The notes below the pieces were generated by a model, which saw only the letters and a program-made list of their open reading frames with translations, was not told where the DNA came from and did not search any database. Positions 7,519 to 13,854 of a DNA stretch of 22,575 nt are shown here, one piece after another; positions within the stretch are counted from its first letter, which is position 1, and each line of letters starts with the position of its first letter. The DNA comes from Flavobacteriales bacterium UBA3376. Its GTDB lineage: Bacteria; Bacteroidota; Bacteroidia; Flavobacteriales; Weeksellaceae. A program made the position numbers and the translations under genes. The DNA is taken from positions 1,043-23,617 of the forward strand of contig DEQC01000083.1 of assembly GCA_002359055.1 (NCBI GenBank). The letters run 5' to 3'.

Positions 7519-8061
7519 TTAAGATACTTCAATCGGATTTTGAAATACTTTGATATCTCTCACTTCGAACTCATTTGTTTCAGGATTTTGTTCACCAATC
7601 AAGATGTAAGGATAGTATTTCTTTCCACTTTCAGGCTTGTTGTTATTTGCCCAAAGCGTAGAATAAACTTCTCCAGTTTTTTTGTCATTCGCATTTAAAC
7701 CATCGATATCTATGTATGAATAAACTTCACCGATCAGTTGAGGATTATTCAAGTCAAATGGTTGATCGGCCAAATAAACCATCATTCTAATTTCTTCAGA
7801 AGCCGAATCATCTTTGTTGACAATCGTTCCGCCTTTCAATGTAATTTTGTTATTGTTTACATCCATTTCAAAAGTCCATTGACCTTCAAAACCTACAGTT
7901 TGTAAGAAATTAGAAGTTTCGCTTACTGAAGTTGCGCTTACAACTTCTGGATTTTGATTTTGAACGATGTTCTCCTTGTTTTCGTGATTTGTTACCTTAG
8001 CTATTTGAGCACTCAAAAGAATTGTTGACGCACCCAATAGTGTAAAAAATAGTTTTTTCAT
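7519..8061 (-). CDS. Secreted protein of unknown function, single copy of a beta-rich domain
   Basis: A 180-residue protein with signal peptide MKKLFFTLLGASTILLSAQ and a low-complexity Asn/Glu/Ser-rich linker to about residue 52. Residues 57-180 look beta-rich: GFEGQWTFEMDVNNNKITL, KGGTIVNK, MMVYLADQ, then YYPYILIGEQNPE and the ending VFQNPIEV. This pattern matches, at lower identity, the second domain of the protein encoded at 9287-10228 (LDGEWKIEIDF, KGGDIANK, FEVFLTDQ, SYYIMVTI). I do not recognise the domain by name. It has no cysteines or obvious catalytic residues, so a binding or structural role outside the cytoplasm is more likely than an enzyme. It is divergent from the DUF3810 gene and shares the terminator at 7471-7503 with its convergent neighbour. 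Confidence 0.72.
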   Translation of the reverse strand: MKKLFFTLLGASTILLSAQIAKVTNHENKENIVQNQNPEVVSATSVSETSNFLQTVGFEGQWTFEMDVNNNKITLKGGTIVNKDDSASEEIRMMVYLADQPFDLNNPQLIGEVYSYIDIDGLNANDKKTGEVYSTLWANNNKPESGKKYYPYILIGEQNPETNEFEVRDIKVFQNPIEVS

Positions 8062-8120
8062 AATTCTTTAATTGTTTTATAATTTACCGACACGATTGTT
8101 CAATATTTATTCCGATAATA

Positions 8121-8137
8121 GTTAAAGAGAAGTTAAA
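8121..8137 (+). promoter_or_regulatory. GTTAAA direct repeat, 11-bp spacing, in divergent promoter region
   Basis: GTTAAA at 8121-8126 and again at 8132-8137, centre to centre 11 bp, between two divergently transcribed genes. Half-sites one helical turn apart are the layout bound by OmpR/PhoB-type response regulators. No regulator gene is nearby, so this is a candidate only. Confidence 0.28.
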
Positions 8138-8184
8138 AGGAAAGAATGGCACCTTGTTTTCAGTGGGTGTCAGAGTGAATTAAT

Positions 8185-8192
8185 TATTTTTG
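8185..8192 (+). promoter_or_regulatory. Promoter -7 box (TATTTTTG) of the DUF3810 gene
   Basis: An exact TAnnTTTG match ending 7 bp before the ATG at 8200. Transcription would begin at or next to the start codon, giving a leaderless or nearly leaderless message. No TTG is found at the usual 17-23 bp spacing. Confidence 0.42.
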
Positions 8193-8199
8193 TGAGTGT

Positions 8200-9297
8200 A
8201 TGAACAGAACAATTTTTTTGAATTATATCCGACCAATATTGTTTTTTTTAGTTTCAATTATTTTGGTCAAATTATTGGGAAGCAGTGAGTTATTTACAGA
8301 TGAATTGTATCCGAAAATCAATGGGTTTTTCGGGGAAATATTTTATTTGTTGAGCGCTCGATTTAATTTTTCATTGGGCGATATTTTCTATTTGATTTTA
8401 ATATTGTTGGGGATAATTTTTTTCGCAAACTTAATTTTTAGGTTATTGAAGAAAAGATATACTGAAGTTAATGTTAGCATTAGAAGACTTATTTATTTTC
8501 TCGCGGGTTTCTATTTGTATTTTCATTTGGTTTGGGGTTTTAATTATTATAAAACACCGATCAATGAAAGCTATGATGTTGAGTTAAATTCTTTGAATGA
8601 ATTAAAGGTTTTGGCCGAAATTTATTTTCTGAAAACCATGGCATATCGTACCCAAGTGGAGGAAGATGAAAACGGGGTTTTCAAAATGAGTATTTCAAAA
8701 GATGAAATCAATCGATTGATAGATCAATCATCTGAAAAAATTTCAATAAAATATCCTGAATTGAGATTGAGCGCTCAAGTAGGAGCAAACATCAAATCGT
8801 CTTTGTTCAGCGAAGTTTTTAGTCATTTAGGAGTTTCAGGATATTATAATCCATTTACCAATGAAGGACAATACAATGCATTGATGGCAGATTCAAATTT
8901 ACTTTTCACTCAATTGCACGAAACTGCACATCAATGGGGATTTGCTACTGAAGATGAAGCCAATTTTGTTGGATTTTTATTGGGAATTTCCAGTGATCAT
9001 CACGACTTGCTTTATGTGAGTAATTATCGAGCGATGAGAAGTATTTTGAATAGAATTTATTGGTATGATCCTTTGTTTGTAAAGAATTATGTTGAAAATC
9101 GATACAGCGAAGCCATGAAGAGAGATCGAGCATATGAAATAGAAATTGCTATGAAATATTCAGGAAAAACTGAAGAAGCTTTCTCATTTATGAACGAAGC
9201 CTTCTTGAAGTTGAACAATCAAGAAGGCTTGGAATCTTATGGTCGATTTGTCGAGCTTTTGGTGGGATACAATCGTATGTATGCCATTAAAGACTAA
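8200..9297 (+). CDS. DUF3810 membrane protein with HExxH motif (putative metallopeptidase)
   Basis: A 365-residue protein with three predicted membrane segments (about residues 10-26, 61-80 and 97-115), then a soluble part. This part carries HETAH (240-244) followed by EDEANF (251-256), the arrangement of a zinc metallopeptidase with a third ligand Glu near 253. The HETAHQWGFATEDEANF block and the N-terminal membrane layout are those I associate with DUF3810, a Bacteroidota family of unknown function. Proteolytic activity is inferred from the motif only. The gene is divergent from the secreted 180-aa protein, and its stop overlaps the end of the convergent 313-aa gene by 11 bp. The upstream -7 box suggests a very short leader. 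Confidence 0.85.
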   Translation: MNRTIFLNYIRPILFFLVSIILVKLLGSSELFTDELYPKINGFFGEIFYLLSARFNFSLGDIFYLILILLGIIFFANLIFRLLKKRYTEVNVSIRRLIYFLAGFYLYFHLVWGFNYYKTPINESYDVELNSLNELKVLAEIYFLKTMAYRTQVEEDENGVFKMSISKDEINRLIDQSSEKISIKYPELRLSAQVGANIKSSLFSEVFSHLGVSGYYNPFTNEGQYNALMADSNLLFTQLHETAHQWGFATEDEANFVGFLLGISSDHHDLLYVSNYRAMRSILNRIYWYDPLFVKNYVENRYSEAMKRDRAYEIEIAMKYSGKTEEAFSFMNEAFLKLNNQEGLESYGRFVELLVGYNRMYAIKD

Positions 9298-10228
9298 CCG
9301 AATTTGGGAAAGTTCTTTTGCTTCTAACTACCCAATCGCCATCGTTTTCTGTATCTGGAGTCAATATAGTTACCATGATATAATAAGATCCAGGTTGTGG
9401 AATCTGAATTATATTGGTTGTAATTTCTGTATCAAAGAAAGTAGTTTTCTTATCGATAGGTTTACCTAATTTCGAAGAAGCTATTTTGACACCATTAAAG
9501 TCTTCAGTGATTTTGTTTAATTTTTGGTCAGTTAGGAAAACTTCAAAAGCTACGTCTTCTTGTGCTTGATCGACTTTATTGGCGATGTCGCCACCTTTCA
9601 TTTTGACCAAAAAGTTTTTGAAATCGATTTCAATTTTCCATTCTCCATCAAGTACAACCGAATTGTCTTCTACAAGTTTCATTTTGTTTAAATCGGTAAT
9701 TCCAAGATTTTTGATGGTGTTATTGGCTGCTAATTCTTTCTCAGGTCTTTGAACTCTTGGTTTTCCTTGACTATAAAAAACAGATAGTTCAACATATTGA
9801 ATGTCCAAAATTTTTCCATCTTTGTCTGAAACTACTACTATCGGTTTGTAATTTCCACTCAAATTAAAATCCTGTGTGGTTTCGCTTACAATATTTAATC
9901 CAGCGATTTGAGATTTAGAACGTAAAACATTGAAGGTCAAATTACCCATATGTATTCCAGTAAAAGATGATGCATCGGTTTTCGAATCATCGATTAAATA
10001 CATATCGAGTTCAAGTTTTCTCAAAGTTTTGTTGGAATTATTTTTAATACTTCCATTGAAAAGACGTATGTTATTATCTACAATATCTAAATTCCAATGT
10101 TCAGATAATACGACTTGGCTGTTTTGAATTTGGTCTTTTGAATAATTAACTTTTACTTTTTCCTGTGCATAACCTAAGTATGCAATTGAAAAAACAATAA
10201 TCGCCAAAATTGGTTTAATAAATTTCAT
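9287..10228 (-). CDS. Secreted protein of unknown function with a duplicated domain
   Basis: A 313-residue protein with signal peptide MKFIKPILAIIVFSIAYLGYAQ. The mature part contains two related beta-rich units. Unit 1 spans about residues 39-155 (VVLSEHWNLDIVDNNIRLFN, SIKNNSNKTLRKLEL, MYLIDD, YKPIVVVSDKDG). Unit 2 spans about 191-313 (VVLDGEWKIEIDFKNFLVK, GGDIANK, FEVFLTDQ, YYIMVTILTPD). A linker of 35 residues joins them. Unit 2 also resembles the mature part of the secreted protein at 7519-8061. I cannot name the domain. Its 3' end overlaps the convergent DUF3810 gene by 11 bp with no terminator between them. No exact -7 box was found upstream; TATTTTTA in the rocD-side gap is one base off. 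Confidence 0.72.
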   Translation of the reverse strand: MKFIKPILAIIVFSIAYLGYAQEKVKVNYSKDQIQNSQVVLSEHWNLDIVDNNIRLFNGSIKNNSNKTLRKLELDMYLIDDSKTDASSFTGIHMGNLTFNVLRSKSQIAGLNIVSETTQDFNLSGNYKPIVVVSDKDGKILDIQYVELSVFYSQGKPRVQRPEKELAANNTIKNLGITDLNKMKLVEDNSVVLDGEWKIEIDFKNFLVKMKGGDIANKVDQAQEDVAFEVFLTDQKLNKITEDFNGVKIASSKLGKPIDKKTTFFDTEITTNIIQIPQPGSYYIMVTILTPDTENDGDWVVRSKRTFPNSVSL

Positions 10229-10285
10229 AGTAGGATTGGTTTTATAAGTTATGGTTGGTAAATCATTTTATTGATGTAAAAATAT

Positions 10286-11524
10286 TCATTTTTTTTTGAA
10301 CTCCATACAAGTTTTGTCTAAAACTCCTAAAGCATTCATCATTTCAGTTTCATCAATTACCAACGGTGGTGCAAATCTTATGATATTTCCATGTGTAGGT
10401 TTAGCCAACAAACCATTGTTCATTAAATCTATACAGAAATCCCAAGCAGTGGTACTTTCAGGGATATCGTTGATCAAAATAGCATTGAGCAATCCCTTCC
10501 CACGAACTGCCTTTATAAAATCATATTTCTCAATCATTTTTTCAACTTCCGATCTAAAGATTTCACCCATTTTTTGAGCATTTTCGGTGAGATTTTCGTC
10601 CAAAACCACTTGAAGTGCTTCTACCGCAACGCTACAAGCCAAAGGATTACCACCAAAAGTAGAACCGTGTTGACCAGGTTTGATAACGTTCATAATTTCA
10701 TCATTGGCCAAAACTGCAGAAACAGGATAAACTCCACCTGAAAGTGCTTTTCCAAGAATGAGCATATCTGGTTTTACATTTTCATGATCCACAGCAAGCA
10801 TTTTTCCAGTTCTTGCGATTCCCGTTTGGATTTCATCTGCTATGAATAAAACATTATTGGCTTTACAGATTTCGTAAGTAGCTGACAAATATCCTTCATC
10901 TGGGACATTGACTCCAGCTTCACCTTGAATAGGTTCCACTAAAAATCCACAAATGGTATCTGCGTCTTTTTCGATGATTTCTTTCAAAGACTCTACATCA
11001 TTGTATTCTACGCTGATAAATCCTGATGTATAGGGATTGAAGTTTTTTCTGGCGTCTTCGTCATTCGAAAAAGAAATAATGGTTGTAGTTCTACCGTGGA
11101 AATTACCATTGCAAACAACAATTTTCGCCTCACCCGAAGGAATTCCTTTCTTTTCATATCCCCATTTTCTGGCGATTTTTATAGCGGTTTCAACAGCTTC
11201 AGCGCCAGTATTCATGGGCAATACTTTGTCGTATCCAAATAAATTTGTGATGAATTTTTCGTATTTACCCAATTCTGAATTATAAAAAGCACGTGATGTC
11301 AAAGTGATTTTCTTTGCTTGTTCTGTCAATGCGTCGATGATCCTCGGATGACTGTGCCCTTGGTTGACAGCCGAATAAGCCGATAGAAAATCATAATATT
11401 TTTTTCCATCAACATCCCAAACAAAAATATTTTCTCCACGTTCCAAAACCACTGGTAAAGGTTCGTAGTTATGGGCTCCGTATTTATTTTCTAATTCGAT
11501 TAATTCTTTTGATGTAAAACTCAC
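10286..11524 (-). CDS. rocD: Ornithine aminotransferase (ornithine--oxo-acid transaminase)
   Basis: This PLP enzyme moves the delta-amino group of ornithine to 2-oxoglutarate, giving glutamate semialdehyde and glutamate, and links arginine breakdown with proline and glutamate metabolism. The 412-residue protein shows the family start KYGAHNYEPLPVVLERG (14-30), DFLSAYSAVNQGHSHP (45-60), the phosphate-binding NTGAEAVE (105-112), ADEIQTG with PLP-binding Asp230, the Schiff-base Lys259 in ILGKALSGG and GSTFGGNPLACSVA. The start codon is GTG (11522-11524): an in-frame TAA lies two codons upstream and no early ATG exists, so GTG is forced if the conserved N terminus is to be kept. A promoter box lies at 11546-11553. 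No clear terminator follows. Confidence 0.92.
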   Translation of the reverse strand: MSFTSKELIELENKYGAHNYEPLPVVLERGENIFVWDVDGKKYYDFLSAYSAVNQGHSHPRIIDALTEQAKKITLTSRAFYNSELGKYEKFITNLFGYDKVLPMNTGAEAVETAIKIARKWGYEKKGIPSGEAKIVVCNGNFHGRTTTIISFSNDEDARKNFNPYTSGFISVEYNDVESLKEIIEKDADTICGFLVEPIQGEAGVNVPDEGYLSATYEICKANNVLFIADEIQTGIARTGKMLAVDHENVKPDMLILGKALSGGVYPVSAVLANDEIMNVIKPGQHGSTFGGNPLACSVAVEALQVVLDENLTENAQKMGEIFRSEVEKMIEKYDFIKAVRGKGLLNAILINDIPESTTAWDFCIDLMNNGLLAKPTHGNIIRFAPPLVIDETEMMNALGVLDKTCMEFKKK

Positions 11525-11545
11525 TTCTTAAAATTTAAATTTCAA

Positions 11546-11553
11546 CAAATGTA
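11546..11553 (-). promoter_or_regulatory. rocD promoter -7 box (TACATTTG)
   Basis: The minus strand reads TACATTTG, an exact TAnnTTTG match, 22 bp before the GTG start. Transcription near 11539 would leave a leader of about 15 nt. Any -33 element is weak (TTA rather than TTG). Confidence 0.45.
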
Positions 11554-11581
11554 ACGAATTACAAGAACTTTTAATATTGTT

Positions 11582-12376
11582 TTAAAGTTGTTTTTGGGTG
11601 AGTGAAATCGATTTTCCAAAAAATAGTCGGGTCATACGATTGAAATTATCTGTATAGTCCGATAAGTAAAAGGTGTATTCAGGATTTGAATTTTGCCCCA
11701 ATAGATTTTGTTTTTCCAATTGATGAATCAATTCATTGACAACGATCAAACTAGAATTTACGATTTTGACTCTACCTTCAAAGGCAGAATTGATTTCTTT
11801 TTGAATCAAAGGGTAGTGGGTACATCCCAATATCAACGTATCGATTTGATCCAACTTTTTATTGGAAGTGTAAATTTCTAATGCATGAGTCAGTACCGCG
11901 GTATTTTTGAAACCTTCTTCGATTATTGGCACCAATAGAGGAGTAGCTAATTCAGCGACTTTGATGTGTTTGTTGTATTTGCGAATTGCTTTTCTATAAG
12001 CGTGGGTTTTTACGGTAGCTTTTGTAGCGATGACACCGATTTTTTGATGCAATTCGAAGGCAACTTTTTTAGAAACTGGAGAAATTACATCGATGACCAA
12101 TATATCACCAGCAATTTTTTTGATTTCTTTGGCAGCGTTTGCAGTTGCGCTATTGCAAGCAATCACTATAGCTTTGCAATTTTCTTCGATCAGAAATTGA
12201 GTGATTTTGGTAGTGAAATCGATAATAGCCTCTTTGGATTTGTCACCATAAGGTAAATGTTTTGTGTCACCATAATAGATGATATTTTCATTGGGCAACA
12301 ATCTTTTGATTTCTTTAGCAATGGTGAGTCCACCAACACCTGAATCGAAAACTCCAATAGGTCTATTATCACTCAT
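11582..12376 (-). CDS. murI: Glutamate racemase
   Basis: MurI converts L-glutamate to D-glutamate for peptidoglycan in the cytoplasm. From the ATG at 12376 the protein has 264 residues beginning MSDNRPIGVFDSGVGGLT. The family motifs are all present: FDSGVGG (10-16) with Asp11-Ser12, YYGDTKHLPYG (34-44), the catalytic-Cys motif ACNSATA (Cys74) and the second catalytic-Cys motif GCTHYPL (Cys185). The frame is open to an ATG at 12394, which would add six residues; the family usually starts near the FDSGVGG motif, so 12376 is preferred. Both active-site cysteines and the expected length indicate a functional enzyme. The gap to rocD is 57 bp and contains the rocD promoter box. Confidence 0.93.
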   Translation of the reverse strand: MSDNRPIGVFDSGVGGLTIAKEIKRLLPNENIIYYGDTKHLPYGDKSKEAIIDFTTKITQFLIEENCKAIVIACNSATANAAKEIKKIAGDILVIDVISPVSKKVAFELHQKIGVIATKATVKTHAYRKAIRKYNKHIKVAELATPLLVPIIEEGFKNTAVLTHALEIYTSNKKLDQIDTLILGCTHYPLIQKEINSAFEGRVKIVNSSLIVVNELIHQLEKQNLLGQNSNPEYTFYLSDYTDNFNRMTRLFFGKSISLTQKQL

Positions 12377-12418
12377 CTGGTAAAAATTTATCAAATACCA
12401 ATTTGTAATTCTATTAAT

Positions 12419-12443
12419 TACAGGGTTTTTCCTGTATTTTTTT
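12419..12443 (+). promoter_or_regulatory. TACAGG / CCTGTA dyad with T run upstream of murI
   Basis: TACAGG (12419-12424), GTTTTT, CCTGTA (12431-12436), then seven T (12437-12443). On the plus strand this has the form of a short intrinsic terminator, but no plus-strand gene lies upstream of it. It may instead be an operator for murI, or insulate the candidate small RNA downstream. Confidence 0.3.
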
Positions 12444-12457
12444 CGGAAAATGAGAGT

Positions 12458-12465
12458 TATATTTG
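12458..12465 (+). promoter_or_regulatory. Plus-strand -7 box (TATATTTG) in the murI-sucB gap
   Basis: An exact TAnnTTTG match pointing into a gap with no plus-strand gene. It lies about 60 bp ahead of a good plus-strand terminator, which is why a small RNA is proposed. Confidence 0.4.
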
Positions 12466-12471
12466 TGATAG

Positions 12472-12559
12472 AATCAACTTAATACTAAATACTTTAACTC
12501 TCTAATTACTTAACTACTTTGAAATTTCCCACTTACTTTTATTAGTGGGAATTTTTTTT
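12472..12559 (+). ncRNA. Candidate small RNA of about 90 nt (unrecognised family)
   Basis: The murI-sucB gap holds a plus-strand promoter box (12458-12465) and a plus-strand intrinsic terminator (12526-12559) but no plus-strand gene. A transcript starting near 12472 would be about 88 nt: an unstructured, A/U/C-rich 5' part followed by the terminator hairpin. The 5' part carries an imperfect direct repeat, ACTAAATACTTTAA (12484-12497) and ACTTAACTACTTTGAA (12508-12523). Ends are estimates, and no known RNA family is recognised. Confidence 0.35.
12526..12559 (+). terminator. Plus-strand intrinsic terminator in the murI-sucB gap
   Basis: TTCCCACT (12526-12533), a 10-nt loop, AGTGGGAA (12544-12551) and eight T. 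The 8-bp stem is perfect. The T tract is on the plus strand only, so this does not serve sucB or murI, which are both on the minus strand. Confidence 0.75.
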
Positions 12560-12560
12560 G

Positions 12561-12592
12561 AAAAAAAATGGATGCTTTTAAACATCCATTTT
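12561..12592 (-). terminator. sucB terminator
   Basis: On the plus strand AAAATGGATG (12565-12574), an 8-nt loop and CATCCATTTT (12583-12592); on the minus strand it ends in eight T (12561-12568). The perfect 10-bp stem sits 24 bp after the sucB stop and abuts the plus-strand terminator. Confidence 0.88.
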
Positions 12593-12615
12593 CTTTCAAG
12601 ATCTTTATTTAGAAA

Positions 12616-13827
12616 TTATAATTCTAATGCTTTTTTAATATCACCATCCATTAGCAAGTTGATAGGATCTTCTAAAGCTTCTTTTACTGCTACTAAGAAT
12701 CCTACAGACTCTTTACCATCGATGATTCTATGATCATAGGATAAAGCGATGTACATCATTGGATGAATTTCTACTTTTCCATCAACAGCAATTGGTCTTT
12801 GGATGATATTGTGCATACCCAATATACCTGATTGTGGAGGGTTGATGATAGGAGTACTCAACATAGATCCAAATACACCACCATTTGTAATTGTAAATGT
12901 ACCACCTGTCATTTCATCAACAGTTATTTTTCCATCTCTTGCACGCGATGCCAATCTTTTGATTTCAGATTCAATACCTCTAAAAGTTAGATTTTCAGCA
13001 TTTCTCACTACAGGAACCATTAAACCTCTTGGACCTGAAACTGCAATGGATATATCACAGAAATTATAAGAAATTTTATAATCGCCATCGATCATAGAGT
13101 TTACATCTGGATAAAGTTGCAATGCTCTCACAACGGCTTTGGTGAAGAAAGACATGAAGCCAAGACTAACGCCATGTTTGTTTTTGAATTCTTCTTTGTA
13201 TTGATTTCTCAATTCGAAGATAGGCGTCATATTTGCTTCGTTGAAAGTGGTCAACATTGCGGTTTCATTTTTCGCACTAACCAATCTTTCAGCTACTCTT
13301 CTACGCAACATAGAGAGTTTAGTTCTTTCAGAATCGCGATTACCTCCTGTTGGTGTTCCCATAGAAACCGCTTGTGCATTTTCGGCATCTGATTTAGTTA
13401 TTCTTCCATCCTTTCCACTGCCTTTTACATCTGCAGCAGAAACGCCTTTTTCGTCTAAAATCTTTTTAGCTGCAGGCGATGGGGTACCGCTTGCGTATGT
13501 TTCTTTTGAAGGTTCTGCTTGAGTTACAGCAGGTTTCTCTTCTTCTTTTTTGGTTTCTTCTTTAGGCTCAGCCTTACCATCAGGCCTTGGAGCAGAAGTA
13601 TCGATTAAACACACCACTGCACCAACAGCTACAGCGTCTCCTTCTTCAGCTTTAAGAGTGATGATACCACTTTCTTCAGCTGGTAATTCAAGTGTTGCTT
13701 TGTCTGAATCAACTTCAGCAATCGCCTGGTCTTTCTCTACGTAGTCACCATCGCTAACTAGCCATACTGCGATTTCAACTTCTGTGATGGATTCCCCTGG
13801 TGAAGGGACTTTCATTTCTAATACCAT
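12616..13827 (-). CDS. sucB: 2-oxoglutarate dehydrogenase E2, dihydrolipoyl succinyltransferase
   Basis: SucB is the core of the 2-oxoglutarate dehydrogenase complex and transfers the succinyl group from lipoamide to CoA in the TCA cycle. The 403-residue protein has one lipoyl domain (about 1-78) with the lipoylated Lys43 in VDSDKATLE, and a Pro/Glu/Lys-rich linker (about 79-112). A peripheral subunit-binding domain follows (SPAAKKILDEKGV to DGRITKSD, about 116-148), then the catalytic acyltransferase domain (about 168-403) with the active-site motif SYDHRIIDG (His366, Asp370). Length and domain order are standard for bacterial OdhB/SucB. It follows sucA by 27 bp and ends at a strong terminator, so the two form a transcription unit. 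The E3 (lipoamide dehydrogenase) gene is not in this window. Confidence 0.95.
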   Translation of the reverse strand: MVLEMKVPSPGESITEVEIAVWLVSDGDYVEKDQAIAEVDSDKATLELPAEESGIITLKAEEGDAVAVGAVVCLIDTSAPRPDGKAEPKEETKKEEEKPAVTQAEPSKETYASGTPSPAAKKILDEKGVSAADVKGSGKDGRITKSDAENAQAVSMGTPTGGNRDSERTKLSMLRRRVAERLVSAKNETAMLTTFNEANMTPIFELRNQYKEEFKNKHGVSLGFMSFFTKAVVRALQLYPDVNSMIDGDYKISYNFCDISIAVSGPRGLMVPVVRNAENLTFRGIESEIKRLASRARDGKITVDEMTGGTFTITNGGVFGSMLSTPIINPPQSGILGMHNIIQRPIAVDGKVEIHPMMYIALSYDHRIIDGKESVGFLVAVKEALEDPINLLMDGDIKKALEL

Positions 13828-13854
13828 ATTGTTTAGAATTATTTTGTTGCAAAT

